Below, in pieces: positions 19,179 through 27,805 of a stretch of 64,000 bases of DNA (position 1 is the stretch's first letter; every line of letters begins with the position of its first letter). The translations under genes and the position numbers were made by a program. The notes beneath the pieces were generated by a model. That model searched no databases. It saw only the letters and a program-made list of their open reading frames with translations, and was not told the DNA's origin. Where the stretch lies: positions 1,302,001 through 1,366,000 of the forward strand of contig NZ_CP063196.1 in the NCBI RefSeq assembly GCF_003574835.2, given 5' to 3'. This DNA is from Thermobifida halotolerans. GTDB taxonomy: Bacteria > Actinomycetota > Actinomycetes > Streptosporangiales > Streptosporangiaceae.

Positions 19179-19481
19179 CTAGAAGAACTCCGGGGGCTGG
19201 ACGAAGTACACGCCGCTGACGAGGTTCCGCAACTCGTCGGGGATGGCCGGTTCCTCGGAGCGGGGCCGCAGGAACCGGGTGCTCCGTCCCGGGGCCACCG
19301 GCTGCTCCGTGATGTCGAAGGAGACACCGAACACGCGGCTCCACAGCTCCCGGGGCCCGCTGACGCTGATCGTGGCCCCGATGTGCAGGACGCGGAAACC
19401 CAGTCGCTGCAGCGCGGCCGCGGCGGCCCGGTCCTGACCGGACCTGGTGAGAATCTCGGCGGAGATCGTCTCTTCGTCCAT
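19179..19481 (-). CDS. Stand-alone S8-peptidase prodomain-like protein
   Basis: A 100-residue soluble protein whose middle (AAAALQRLGFRVLHIGATISVSGPRELWSRVFGVSF) parallels the prodomain of the downstream peptidase (ALELQRLGFTIRHVGRYSVSG, then LWQETFSTRV). There is no signal peptide and no catalytic triad. It lies 65 bases upstream of the S8 gene on the same strand, so both are probably one transcript. Free prodomain-like proteins can act as intramolecular chaperones or inhibitors; that role here is inference. The start ATG at 19481 has only a weak GGGAAC ribosome site. Confidence 0.65.
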   Translation of the reverse strand: MDEETISAEILTRSGQDRAAAAALQRLGFRVLHIGATISVSGPRELWSRVFGVSFDITEQPVAPGRSTRFLRPRSEEPAIPDELRNLVSGVYFVQPPEFF

Positions 19482-19693
19482 CCCGGTTCCCGTTCTCGGA
19501 TGTGCGGCGTCACACGGGAGGACGCGTCCCGCGGGGAAACCGGCGCCAAAGACGGAGGAACGATGGGGCAACCGTTGTCGGTGGAGACCCGGGTTCTTGG
19601 GGGCCGCCGCGGGATTCTGTCCGTTGGGCGGACAGGGGGAAGCATGGGAATCCGGCGGACACCGAGGTGCGCCGCCGTGCGGGGGACGGCGCC

Positions 19694-20176
19694 ATGACGG
19701 CGCGGTCGGGTTCTCCGGAACCGGCGCGCCGCGTCCCGTCTTCGGCGCGGACGGTGCGGACCGCCGCCGCTGCGGCCGGGTGGACGCTGCTCTACGTGGC
19801 CTCCAAGGTCTGCTACGCCGTGGAGGGGCGGCTCGGTGTGACCGGCGGGCCGGCCGTGCCGCGGTCCCGGTACCAGGAGTACGGTCCGGGCGAGGTGAGT
19901 CCGGCCCAGTGGGCGAACGCCGGGCTGGGAATGGCGGTCGCGGCGCTGCTGCTCGCCGCCGCGCTGCCGGCCGCGGCGCGGGCCAACCGCTGGCTGCTGC
20001 TGGTCCCGCTGGGGGCGGTGGTCCTGACCACGGCGGTCGGCGCGGTGGTCATGCTGGGCAGGGCGCTGGTCACCGACTCCGGCGGTGCGGTGTTCGGCGG
20101 CTACTGCGCGGTGTGGGCGGGCCTGGTGGGCGCGGTGCTCCTCGACTACCGGCGTCGCACGGCGCCGCCGGGCTGA
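19694..20176 (+). CDS. Four-helix membrane protein of unknown function
   Basis: A 160-residue protein with four predicted transmembrane helices (about 21-40, 74-96, 100-122 and 131-150). Between the first two helices is an extracellular loop with SRYQEYGPGEVSPAQWANAG. No catalytic motif is recognisable. The ATG at 19694 follows GGGGGAC. It is divergent from the prodomain-like gene and convergent with the TetR gene. I do not recognise the family. Confidence 0.65.
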   Translation: MTARSGSPEPARRVPSSARTVRTAAAAAGWTLLYVASKVCYAVEGRLGVTGGPAVPRSRYQEYGPGEVSPAQWANAGLGMAVAALLLAAALPAAARANRWLLLVPLGAVVLTTAVGAVVMLGRALVTDSGGAVFGGYCAVWAGLVGAVLLDYRRRTAPPG

Positions 20177-20337
20177 GCTGAGCCGCCACCGCGTACCGCG
20201 TCGGCCTGCCCGGAGCAGGAGGTCAGGGGCGCGGTTTTAGGTCGTCGACCCAGCCGGACCCGAGGCGGCGGATGTGGCGGAGGGGCGGCGGGGGCTCCGG
20301 GCCGCGGTCGGGGCCGCCCTCCGGGCGGCGGACGCCG

Positions 20338-21009
20338 CTACGCCTGGGCCTGGGCCAGGGCCTCGGCGACCTCGTCGCGGTCCACCACGGGCTCCCCCGG
20401 CAGGCCCAGGAGCCGCCATATGACGGTGGCGCACAGCTCCAGCTCCCGGCAGGACTCCTCGACCGTGGGGACTCCGTTCCTCCAGAGCCGGTGGAGCTGG
20501 TGCTGGACGCTGAAGTTGATGTACTCCAGAATCCCTCTCGGGTCGGGGAGCGGGGACAGCCGTCCGGCGTCGACGTCGGCCTGGTAGACGAGCAGGGCCC
20601 GGTCGGTCCCGTCCCGGGCGATCCGGTCGTCCCAGGCCCGCGCGAAGGCGCGGTCACGCGCGTACACCTCCAGCGCCATGACGAACACGACGTGGTGGAG
20701 GGTCCACATCCGGAACGTGTTCAGCAGCACCGACCTGATGTAGCTTCCCAGGTCGGAGGCGCCCTCGGTGCGGAAGCCGTCGAACACCGTGGAGATGGAG
20801 CGGTCGATCAGCGCCAGGCACATGTCGTCCACGGTCCTGAAGTGGTTGTAGACGCTGGGCCGCTTCATGCCCGCCCGTTCGGCGACGTCGGCCATGCTCA
20901 CCTGTGCCGCGGGGGAGGTGCGCAGCAGGTCGTGCAGCGCGTCCAGGATCCTGCGGCGGGTCACCTGCCCCTTGTAGAAGGGCTCGGAGGGACCGAACTG
21001 AAGTGGCAT
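20338..21009 (-). CDS. TetR/AcrR-family transcriptional regulator
   Basis: A 223-residue TetR repressor. The N-terminal helix-turn-helix spans about 18-62 (TRRRILDALHDLL, MADVAERAGMKRPSVYNHF). The rest is an all-helical ligand-binding and dimerisation domain with an aromatic-rich pocket (MWTLHHVVFVMALEVYARD). A 14-bp perfect palindrome sits just upstream of the ATG at 21009, so it probably represses itself. No obvious target gene is adjacent: the next gene upstream is the sortase, over 500 bases away and on the same strand. Confidence 0.9.
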   Translation of the reverse strand: MPLQFGPSEPFYKGQVTRRRILDALHDLLRTSPAAQVSMADVAERAGMKRPSVYNHFRTVDDMCLALIDRSISTVFDGFRTEGASDLGSYIRSVLLNTFRMWTLHHVVFVMALEVYARDRAFARAWDDRIARDGTDRALLVYQADVDAGRLSPLPDPRGILEYINFSVQHQLHRLWRNGVPTVEESCRELELCATVIWRLLGLPGEPVVDRDEVAEALAQAQA

Positions 21010-21040
21010 GGCGGCAGGATAGCGAGGTCAGCGGGGTGTG

Positions 21041-21077
21041 TGTCTTTTTACTAGACATATGTCTAATTTTTCAGACA
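21041..21077. promoter_or_regulatory. Nested TetR operator
   Basis: The perfect palindrome TAGACATATGTCTA (21052-21065) is flanked by outer half-sites TGTCT (21041-21045) and AGACA (21073-21077), making two nested inverted repeats. It lies 32-68 bases upstream of the TetR start in an AT-rich promoter patch. Confidence 0.75.
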
Positions 21078-21524
21078 ACAGTTGATCCGGATGGGGCCGA
21101 TGGTCCACACTGGTCGGGACGCAACGCCAGAGGATGGAGTGGCGGTTGGCTTCCATTTCTCACTGCGTCGTGCCTGGTGGCGGCATGAGTGGCACCGAGG
21201 CCGACACCAGGGCGCTGGTCACCCTGCCCCCGTGGTCAGAGCCGACGCGACAGCCCGCCCCCGTGGGCTGCGGCGATGCTCCAGAGCCCGCCGAAGGCGT
21301 GCTCACGAACCGATCCTGTTCCGATCGGTGACTTCCTGGGGCGTGTCAGTCCTTCCTGTCACCCTCGCGGCGGAAGCGGTGCCGAATCGTAGTCAGCGGC
21401 ATTCGGCGCCGGGACGGCTTGCGCCGCGACGGCCGAGGAAGACGATCGACTGACCCGCCCCAGGAACCCCCGCCACGGGCATGCCGGGCATCCACCGGTG
21501 TTCGGCAGGCGGCCTCCCGCGCGG
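21078..21524. other. Intergenic spacer, no gene seen
   Basis: About 450 bases between the TetR operator and the end of the sortase gene. Only short, poorly coding frames are present on either strand. No clear repeat or RNA structure was recognised. Confidence 0.5.
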
Positions 21525-22202
21525 TCACGGCGGACGGTGGCCCGCGGCGGTGCGGGCGCCGGACAGCCGCGCGTAGACGACGGTGTTGTCGCGGTAGCTC
21601 TGCACGGCGTGGTCGAACTCGCCGCCGCAGGTGATGAGTCGGAGTTCGGCGTGGCCTCCGGTCGGACCGTAGACGCGGTCCGTGGGGAAGCGTTCCTTGG
21701 CGTACTGGTGGACCGCGTAGACGGTGAACAGCGCGGTGCCGCCGTCGGCGCGTCCGACCGTGACCGCGTCACCGGGGCGCAGGTCCGCCAGGCGGTGGAA
21801 GACGGCGGGAGCGGTGTCGGAGTCGACGTGGCCGCCGATCACCGCGGCTCCGACCTGTCCCGGAGTGGGGCCGTAGGCGTACCAGCCGACCTGCCCGTAG
21901 TCCCGGGGCACCTCGATCTCCCCGTCGGGGCGCAGACCGAGTGGGACGAGGCCGTCCGCGCGCAGTCCGATCGCGGGGATTCCCAGAGTCACCGGTTCTG
22001 ACCGGGGCAGCGGTACCGGCGGGGCGGTCGCGGCCACGGGTGACGGGGACGGGGCCGGTGCGGTCGGGGCGGCGACAGGGCCTGCGGAGTCGCCGCACAG
22101 GATGAGGGCCAGCAGCATCAGTCCCGCCGCGCCGAGCGGGAAGGTGGCCGCCGAAGGATCGGTACGGCGGCCACCGCGCGGCCGTGGACGGTCAACGTCC
22201 AT
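21525..22202 (-). CDS. Class F sortase
   Basis: A 225-residue membrane-anchored cysteine transpeptidase. One transmembrane helix (about 23-37) is followed by a Pro/Ala-rich linker and the sortase barrel. The catalytic His125 (VIGGHVDS), Cys192 (RLITCGG) and Arg204 (QSYRDNTVVYARL) are all present. The gene follows the CHRD-domain gene by 35 bases on the same strand, and that protein has a C-terminal tail resembling a sorting signal, so an enzyme-substrate pair is likely. Class F enzymes attach or process surface proteins in actinobacteria. Confidence 0.92.
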   Translation of the reverse strand: MDVDRPRPRGGRRTDPSAATFPLGAAGLMLLALILCGDSAGPVAAPTAPAPSPSPVAATAPPVPLPRSEPVTLGIPAIGLRADGLVPLGLRPDGEIEVPRDYGQVGWYAYGPTPGQVGAAVIGGHVDSDTAPAVFHRLADLRPGDAVTVGRADGGTALFTVYAVHQYAKERFPTDRVYGPTGGHAELRLITCGGEFDHAVQSYRDNTVVYARLSGARTAAGHRPP

Positions 22203-22237
22203 CGGTCGCTCCCCGCACGGCGCGGACGCGTTCCACG

Positions 22238-22999
22238 CTAGGCACTCTCGCCGAACCGGCGTCGGGCGGCGAGTCCCCCGCCCACCGCGGCGGCGAGGAC
22301 CATGCCTGTGGCCAGCATTCCGGCGTTGGGACCGGTCGCGGCCGCGCCTCCCGCGCCCGCGGCCATGCCGCCCTTGGGAACCGGAGTCAGTTCCCCGCAG
22401 GCCGCCGGGTTGGTGGCCTCGGCCGGAAGCGACGGGTCCAGGTCGCTCTTGCCCGCGGCCTCGAAGTCGTAGAGGCCGTTGCCGTTGTAGTCGACGCCGT
22501 GCTGCTCAATGACGGCCTTCCCGGCCCTGATGGCCGCCGCGACGTCCTCGGAGACCGTGAACGTCCGGTGGTAGCTGACGGTGCCGTGGGCGTCGGCGAC
22601 GGGCATCCGGTCCACCGCCAGGCTGCTGGCGGGGCTGGTGTCGCCCTCGGTGGTCAGCGAGACCTTGACGGGACCGTAGTAGGGAGCACCCTCGGTGGTG
22701 CTGAGCCGTCCGTCGTCGGTGATGTCGTCGGCGGCCTCGGGAGGCGCGCACATGTACTTTCCGCCGATGTGGAAGTGCTGGGCGTGCGGCGCGTCCGCGA
22801 GCAGTCCGCTGGTCTCGATGCGGACGGTGACGCGTGTGCCCTCGACCGTCACCTTCGCGGTGCCGGCGGCGCCCGAGTCGTTGACCTCGGCGAGGTCCGC
22901 GTGCAGGACCGCCGCGTCGCCCGCGTGGGCGGGCGCGGCGGCCGTGAGAGCACACGCCGGAACCGCGAACGCGAGCAGGGCTAGTTTCTTTCTGTCCAT
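22238..22999 (-). CDS. Secreted CHRD-domain-like surface protein with C-terminal anchor
   Basis: A 253-residue exported protein. A signal peptide (MDRKKLALLAFAVPACALTAAAPAHA) precedes a beta-rich domain with HFHIGGKYMCAPP and SYHRTFTVSEDVAAAIRAGKAVIEQHGVDYNGN, which resembles CHRD domains. The C-terminus carries AAATG, a hydrophobic helix (AGMLATGMVLAAAVGGGLAA) and RRR, the order of a sortase sorting signal. ATG 22999 is chosen because GGGAG is 6 bases upstream; the ATG at 23005 would abut that site. It is the first gene of a two-gene operon with the class F sortase. CHRD proteins are often calcium- or matrix-related; no specific function is claimed. Confidence 0.75.
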   Translation of the reverse strand: MDRKKLALLAFAVPACALTAAAPAHAGDAAVLHADLAEVNDSGAAGTAKVTVEGTRVTVRIETSGLLADAPHAQHFHIGGKYMCAPPEAADDITDDGRLSTTEGAPYYGPVKVSLTTEGDTSPASSLAVDRMPVADAHGTVSYHRTFTVSEDVAAAIRAGKAVIEQHGVDYNGNGLYDFEAAGKSDLDPSLPAEATNPAACGELTPVPKGGMAAGAGGAAATGPNAGMLATGMVLAAAVGGGLAARRRFGESA

Positions 23000-23286
23000 G
23001 ACCATCTCCCAAAGACGTCCCCGGAGCCCTCGCGGCACCGGGGTGGGACAACAGGCGATGCGGCATGTACCCCCCGCAGTTGGTGCGTCACTCATGGTGT
23101 TCACAGTTGTTGGGGACGATTTGGATCGACTGGTTGCGAAACAGAAAAATCGGACATGTTGTCATGTTTGGATTTGTGTGCTTTTTGTGGCGGGCCAAGT
23201 GGTGTCTGGCGGGCTCTTGGAACCCGTCCCGAAACGCCGGGGGAGAGAGGTTTTCGGGTGGCCTTGGCTCCAGGGGTGGAACCTCG

Positions 23287-23546
23287 CTGAGGTGTGACGG
23301 TCGTCTTCGCGGCGGGTGCCGGTCGTGCGGGGAAGGCGGGTCGGCCGATCGGTCCGGGGGTGTTCCAGTCCAGCCCCCGGGGTGGGTCCCCAGGGGTTGG
23401 CGGCGACTGGTCGAGGCGCCCCGGGCGCCTCGACCGGCCATCGGCAGTCGGTGGTGGCCCGCTTCTGGGGGGTTCGGTGGAATGCCTCGGCCTTGCCGGG
23501 AGTGCGGCGGGACCGTGTCCGCCGCGGAATCCGGCCATCAAACCTC
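23287..23546. repeat. Palindromic repeat unit A
   Basis: Terminal inverted repeats 23287-23366 and 23479-23546 run from CTGAGGT inward to TTCC and from GGAATG outward to ACCTCG. A second, internal perfect 12-bp hairpin is at 23409-23435 (loop CCG). The left arm also matches, in reverse complement, the right arm of unit B (23699-23777) over about 80 bases. No start or open frame with a family match lies within it. Confidence 0.7.
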
Positions 23547-23547
23547 G

Positions 23548-23777
23548 ATGAGGTGTGAGTGTTCGGTTCTGCGGCGGGCGCGGGTTCTTTCCGGAGAAAC
23601 CGGAGAAAGACGAGGCATTCCACCCCCGCGTTCGGGGCGGGCGACCACGGGTTGGCCTCGACCGGCCACCGGTGGTATCCCACCGCGGGGGTTGGTGTGG
23701 AATGCCCTGGGCCGATCGGCCGCCCCCTCTTCTCCACACGGCCGGTGTCCGTCGCGGAGGCGACCGTCAAACCTCAG
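23548..23777. repeat. Palindromic repeat unit B, tandem to unit A
   Basis: Left arm 23548-23621 (GATGAGGTGTGAG to GGCATTCC) and right arm 23699-23777 (GGAATGCC to AACCTCAG) are inverted copies; inside, ACCCCCGCG and CGCGGGGGT pair again. The unit directly follows unit A, so the locus is a tandem of two long imperfect hairpins. Confidence 0.7.
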
Positions 23778-23842
23778 TCAGTCAGGCCCCCTGGGGCCAG
23801 GCCACCCAACCCCCGGAGCTGAGGCGGCCTCGGAACTTCCCC

Positions 23843-24658
23843 TCAGTTCTCCGGTGCTGCCTCTGCCCGGAGGGGTTCCGGGTTCGCGCGGTGGGTGACC
23901 CTGATCTTGGACTGGCCATGCGGCAGCCGCTCCCAGTCGTCCATGAAGCGGGCCGCCAGGCCGTGCTTCTCGGCGAGGCCCAGCAGCGTCTCGGTCCGGT
24001 AGTAGAAGTCCTCGCGCAGGACGTGGTGCTCCTCGCCCTCGGTGCGGTCGAAGGTGAAGTCGAACCAACCGCCGGGAGCCAGCACCCGGCCGACGTGCGC
24101 CAGGCACTCGTCGATCACCGGAAGCGGCGAGTGCGAGAAGACACTGTGCGCGTGCACCACCGTGAAGTGCGCGTCCGGCAGGAAGGCGAACCTCAGGTCG
24201 CGTACCAGGGTCAGCACCGGAAGCTTGGCGCGCAGTCCGTGGCGCACGACGGTCTCCTGGGCGGCCAGCAGGATGTCCGGTGAGATGTCGATGCCGTAGT
24301 AGTTGCCGGGGTCCAGGTAGTCGATGAACCGCCATCCGGCGCGCAGGTCGCCGCAGCCGATCTCCAGCATCCGGTCGCCGGGCGACAGACCGTGCGCCCT
24401 GAGGTAGTCGAACTGCATCGCGCCGATCGCGAGCCAGCGTTCGTGACTGCGGCTGCCGACCGCCGCCTTCGGGTTGGCGGTCGCGGTCGCCCGCATCACC
24501 GCCCGGTAGTAGGCGACGTGGTCGGGGTGGCGCAGTCGCAGCCACGCGTCCCGACCGGCCCGGGCCAGGTACTTCGGCACCCGGTCGGGGTGGCGCAGGG
24601 CGTAGCCCACCCGGTGGGAGAGACTGGCCCGGTTGGCGGTGAGGTTCTTTGTCGGCAT
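23843..24658 (-). CDS. Class I SAM-dependent methyltransferase
   Basis: A 271-residue cytoplasmic methyltransferase. Motif I is MLEIGCGDLRAG near residue 98-109, followed by YYGIDISPD (motif II acid) and FTVVHAHSVFSHSPL (motif IV). The C-terminal GGWFDFTFDRTEGEEHHV and FYYRTETLL complete the Rossmann fold. A helical lead of about 70 residues precedes the fold. Substrate is unknown; the closest general resemblance is to methyltransferases of small molecules or glycans. The ATG at 24658 has GAGGAG. It stands alone between repeat-rich spacers. Confidence 0.87.
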   Translation of the reverse strand: MPTKNLTANRASLSHRVGYALRHPDRVPKYLARAGRDAWLRLRHPDHVAYYRAVMRATATANPKAAVGSRSHERWLAIGAMQFDYLRAHGLSPGDRMLEIGCGDLRAGWRFIDYLDPGNYYGIDISPDILLAAQETVVRHGLRAKLPVLTLVRDLRFAFLPDAHFTVVHAHSVFSHSPLPVIDECLAHVGRVLAPGGWFDFTFDRTEGEEHHVLREDFYYRTETLLGLAEKHGLAARFMDDWERLPHGQSKIRVTHRANPEPLRAEAAPEN

Positions 24659-25060
24659 GGGTCGGCTCCTCACGTGAGCGCCCGGCGCGGGGCCGCCCGG
24701 GCTCGCCGGGCAATCCCGCGCCCGTCGGGCGCGGTCCTTTCTGACCGTGCGCTTCACCGCTCGCCACCGGTCCGCGGGGACCGCCCGCAAGGGGGAGGAG
24801 ACCCCGCGGAGCGCCGCGGCGGCGCGCTCCCCGCTACCCCTCCGCCCCTTCACAGACACCTGCGACCAGGGGTTTCCTCGGAAGGAGTCGGGCCGCAGGA
24901 CCGCCCACTCCGGGAAGGGGCCGAACGTCCGCAGGCTGCCCTCGGGAGGGGAGCCCGAGGAGGCCGAAGTCGGCAGGGACGTCGGCTCCGGTGGTGCCGA
25001 TCGGGGCCGTGGGAGTCGGCCGGTGCGTGGGCGGTCGTCTCGGGACAGGCCCGGAGCAGG
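24659..25060. other. Intergenic spacer, no gene seen
   Basis: Four hundred bases of very GC-rich DNA with several short self-complementary runs (for example CCGCGGAGCGCCGCGG near 24803). It presumably contains the methyltransferase promoter; no coding frame is credible. Confidence 0.5.
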
Positions 25061-25636
25061 TCAGTGCGGTGGCGGTAGCGGGCTGCGCAGGGTGAAGGCG
25101 TGGACCTGCGGCCCCCGGGTGCGCAACCGGGCCAACCGGGCGCGGGCATGCTCCGGCTCGGGGAGGGCGGACCCGCGGGTCCACCACAGCGCGCGCTCAC
25201 AGACCGGGGTCAGCCCGGTGCGCGCCCGCCAGGCGCGCACGTCGGTACCGCTGTCCAGCACGAACGCGCGCAGGTCGGCGAGAGAGGTCCACAGACCGAC
25301 CAGCAGCGCCGCGCACTCGGCTGTCGTGGTCGCCTGCGCCGCGCGCACCAGTCCCGCGCTCCGGAGGGCTCGCCGCTCCAGTGCCTCGACCAGCTCCCCC
25401 AGCGCGGGGAGAGGCCCTTGCGGCAGCGCGATCGACTGGGCGGAAACGAGTAGCGGGGACGGGGCGGCGGCCGCGCGCAGCGGCTCCGCCCCGACAGGAG
25501 GGCGAGACTCCGGTGTGTGACCACGCGAGACCGCCACCGCCCGGGCCTCCTCGGCAGGCGGGGAGCGGGTGACAGCCGGGCCGCCGTCTCCGGGCGTCCC
25601 GGTGGCGGCGGCAACGCGCGGCAGCGGCAGGTCCAT
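25061..25636 (-). CDS. DUF3291-like protein with long variable N-terminus
   Basis: A 191-residue protein. The first 65 residues are Pro/Ala-rich and look disordered. The second half resembles the C-terminal part of DUF3291 proteins (dimeric alpha-beta barrel): LLVGLWTSLADLRAFVLDSG, then RALWWTRGSALPEPEHARARL and LRTRGPQVHAFTLRSP. No catalytic residues are established for the family. GAAGGAGAACTC before the ATG at 25636 is a strong ribosome site. The downstream spacer (25637-25825) has no gene. Confidence 0.65.
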   Translation of the reverse strand: MDLPLPRVAAATGTPGDGGPAVTRSPPAEEARAVAVSRGHTPESRPPVGAEPLRAAAAPSPLLVSAQSIALPQGPLPALGELVEALERRALRSAGLVRAAQATTTAECAALLVGLWTSLADLRAFVLDSGTDVRAWRARTGLTPVCERALWWTRGSALPEPEHARARLARLRTRGPQVHAFTLRSPLPPPH

Positions 25637-25825
25637 GAGTTCTCCTTCGGTCGGGGAGATCCGTCATGGAGGTAAACCCCGCGGACGCCGATCCGGTTGC
25701 ACCGCCACGTTCCGCCGGTCCGGCACCGACGCGACCGCGGGGGATACGGCGGGGGCGGGCGCGCAGCGGTTCCCGGACCCGCTGGAGGCCGCCGCCGGAG
25801 GCGGACCGGCGGGCGGGAGGGAACG

Positions 25826-26275
25826 TCAGGACAGCGTGCGTCGGCGCACCGCCTCCAGGCTCAGCCACACGGCCGGGACCAGGGCCAGGTGCATCAGCGC
25901 GAGTACGGCGCGGGTCGCGGTGTCGGTGTCGAGGGAGAGGGAGCCCGCGATCGTGGCCAGGGCCAGCGCGGAGCCGGTGATCTGCGCGGTACGCAGGAAG
26001 CCCCGCCACAGCAGGGACAGGGCCACCGCGGCGCAGAATCCCGCGGTAAAGGGGACCGCGGTGGCGAGGACGACGTCCCCGACAGCGACGTCGACGATGC
26101 TTCCCGTCCGGTCGGGATGGGCCATGGAGGCACCCACGAGGTGGCCGGCGCCCCACAGCAGCAGGTTGGCGGCGACGGCGGCGACGACACCCGTCGACCC
26201 GGCCTGCCACCAGGACGCTCCTGGACGGCGGTGCGGCGATTCGGGGGCCTTCTCGGTCGGCTGGGGAGTGGTCAC
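25826..26275 (-). CDS. DUF6069-type four-helix membrane protein
   Basis: A 149-residue membrane protein with four helices (about 28-48, 65-85, 93-112 and 118-138) and short polar ends, resembling the DUF6069 family. The first loop contains the conserved-looking LLLWGAGHLVGASMAH. The GTG at 26275 with GGAGAG upstream is preferred to the longer frame beginning at 26329. It is divergent from the cation antiporter gene. Function unknown. Confidence 0.65.
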   Translation of the reverse strand: MTTPQPTEKAPESPHRRPGASWWQAGSTGVVAAVAANLLLWGAGHLVGASMAHPDRTGSIVDVAVGDVVLATAVPFTAGFCAAVALSLLWRGFLRTAQITGSALALATIAGSLSLDTDTATRAVLALMHLALVPAVWLSLEAVRRRTLS

Positions 26276-26484
26276 GGGGCTCTCCGGTCTACGTGGTTCG
26301 GTGTGCCACGCACGAGCCAACAACCTCAACCAAACTCGATGTCAAGCGCGCGGAGTCCGAACCGCCGCGGAACGTGAGCGGAGGCGGCACGCTTGCCCCG
26401 CCCGCCCCGGGGTAGCGGACGGGCCGCGAAGAACCACCGGGGCCTCAGAGACAGCTCCCGTGCCAAGAAGGAGATCTCACCGCC

Positions 26485-27702
26485 GTGGACCCTCTCCACC
26501 TCGCCTACGCGGCCATCGGCGCGCTCAGTGTCGTCCTCGCGCTCTTCAGCAGCCGTCTGCGGGAGCTGCCGGTCAGCGAGCCGCTGATGGCCCTGCTGCT
26601 CGGCGTGCTCCTGGGGCCCCACCTGCTCGGCCTGCTGGAGTTCTCCACCACCGAGCGCGACTCCCTGCTGCTCGAGGGGGCCCGGGTCCTGCTGGCGGCC
26701 TCGGTCATGGCGGCGGCGCTGCGGTTTCCCGCGACCTCGCTACGCGGCCTGATCGCCCCGGCGGCCCTCCTCCTCGGCGTCGTCATGCCGCTGGCCGCGG
26801 TCCTGTCCGGAGCCGCCGCCCTGCTGCTGGGACTGCCGGTCGCGCTGGCCGCGCTGGTGGGCGCCTGCCTGTGCCCCACGGACCCGGTGCTGGCCGCCTC
26901 CGTCGTCACCGGAAAGCCCGCCGAGGAACACCTGCCGGGGCGGTTGCGCCGGATGCTGACGGTCGAGAGCGGCGCCAACGACGGACTGGCCCTGCCGCTC
27001 GTCGGTCTCGCGCTGGCCGTCGTGCTTCCGGCGACCGCTCCCGGCGCCGAGGTGGGGCGGCTGGCCTGGGAGGTGGCGGCGGGCGCGGTCATCGGCGTGG
27101 TCGCGGGCGCCGCGGCGGGAAGGGCGATGGAGGCGGCCACCGACCGGCGCAAACTGGGCAAGGGGGCCTCCCTGGTCTTCACCCTGCTGCTCGCCGTCGC
27201 CGTGCTGGGCCTGGCCCGGATCGCCGGAGCGAGTGGGGTGCTGGCCGTCTTCGCCTCCGGGCTCGCCTACAACCGGGTGGTGCGCACCGGGGAGCGCGGC
27301 CCGCAGGACAACATCGACGAGGCGATCAACCGCTACCTGTCCCTTCCCCTGTTCGTCCTCCTCGGCGCGGTCCTGCCGTGGCGGGAGTGGATCGGCTTCG
27401 GACCGGTGGCGCTGCTCTTCGTCGTCGCCGTCCTGCTGCTGCGCCGCCCGCCGCTGATCCTGGCGCTGTTCCGGCCGCTGGGGCTGCGCCCGCGCGACGC
27501 CGCCTTCCTCGGCTGGTTCGGTCCGATGGGCATCAGCGCCCTGTTCTACCTGGCGCACAGCATCGACAAGGGCGTGCACGATCCGCGCCTGTTCGCCGCC
27601 GTCAGTCTCGCCGTCACCGCCAGCGTGCTCGTCCACGGCATCACCTCCTCCCCGGCCGTGCGGGTCTACGCCCGCTCCTCCGAGGCTTCCGAACGCGGGT
27701 GA
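26485..27702 (+). CDS. CPA1-type cation:proton antiporter
   Basis: A 405-residue integral membrane protein with about twelve helices, of the Na+/H+ exchanger type. Signature elements are GACLCPTDPVLAASVV (the helix with the conserved Asp), LTVESGANDGLALPLVGLAL (the ND motif), and SGVLAVFASGLAYN. It should exchange protons for Na+ or K+ and serve pH or salt homeostasis. A GTG at 26485 follows AAGAAGGAG at a rather long spacing. Monocistronic, divergent from the small membrane protein. Confidence 0.9.
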   Translation: MDPLHLAYAAIGALSVVLALFSSRLRELPVSEPLMALLLGVLLGPHLLGLLEFSTTERDSLLLEGARVLLAASVMAAALRFPATSLRGLIAPAALLLGVVMPLAAVLSGAAALLLGLPVALAALVGACLCPTDPVLAASVVTGKPAEEHLPGRLRRMLTVESGANDGLALPLVGLALAVVLPATAPGAEVGRLAWEVAAGAVIGVVAGAAAGRAMEAATDRRKLGKGASLVFTLLLAVAVLGLARIAGASGVLAVFASGLAYNRVVRTGERGPQDNIDEAINRYLSLPLFVLLGAVLPWREWIGFGPVALLFVVAVLLLRRPPLILALFRPLGLRPRDAAFLGWFGPMGISALFYLAHSIDKGVHDPRLFAAVSLAVTASVLVHGITSSPAVRVYARSSEASERG

Positions 27703-27741
27703 GGCCCCGGCGGCACGGCGTCGGTGATCCACACCCATTTC

Positions 27742-27760
27742 CTTGACACTTTCTGTCAAG
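27742..27760. promoter_or_regulatory. Perfect 7-bp inverted repeat operator
   Basis: CTTGACA and TGTCAAG flank CTTTC. A further TGTCAG half-site lies at 27775. The repeat ends 45 bases before the start of the helix-turn-helix gene at 27806 and is a likely autoregulatory site. Confidence 0.65.
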
Positions 27761-27805
27761 TACTTGCTGTTCTCTGTCAGGCAAATGGTGGGAGAGGAGG
27801 CCCCG

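Noticed and set aside
23287-23777. Possible CRISPR array
   Set aside because: The repeats are two long palindromic units with no regular short repeat-spacer pattern and no cas genes.
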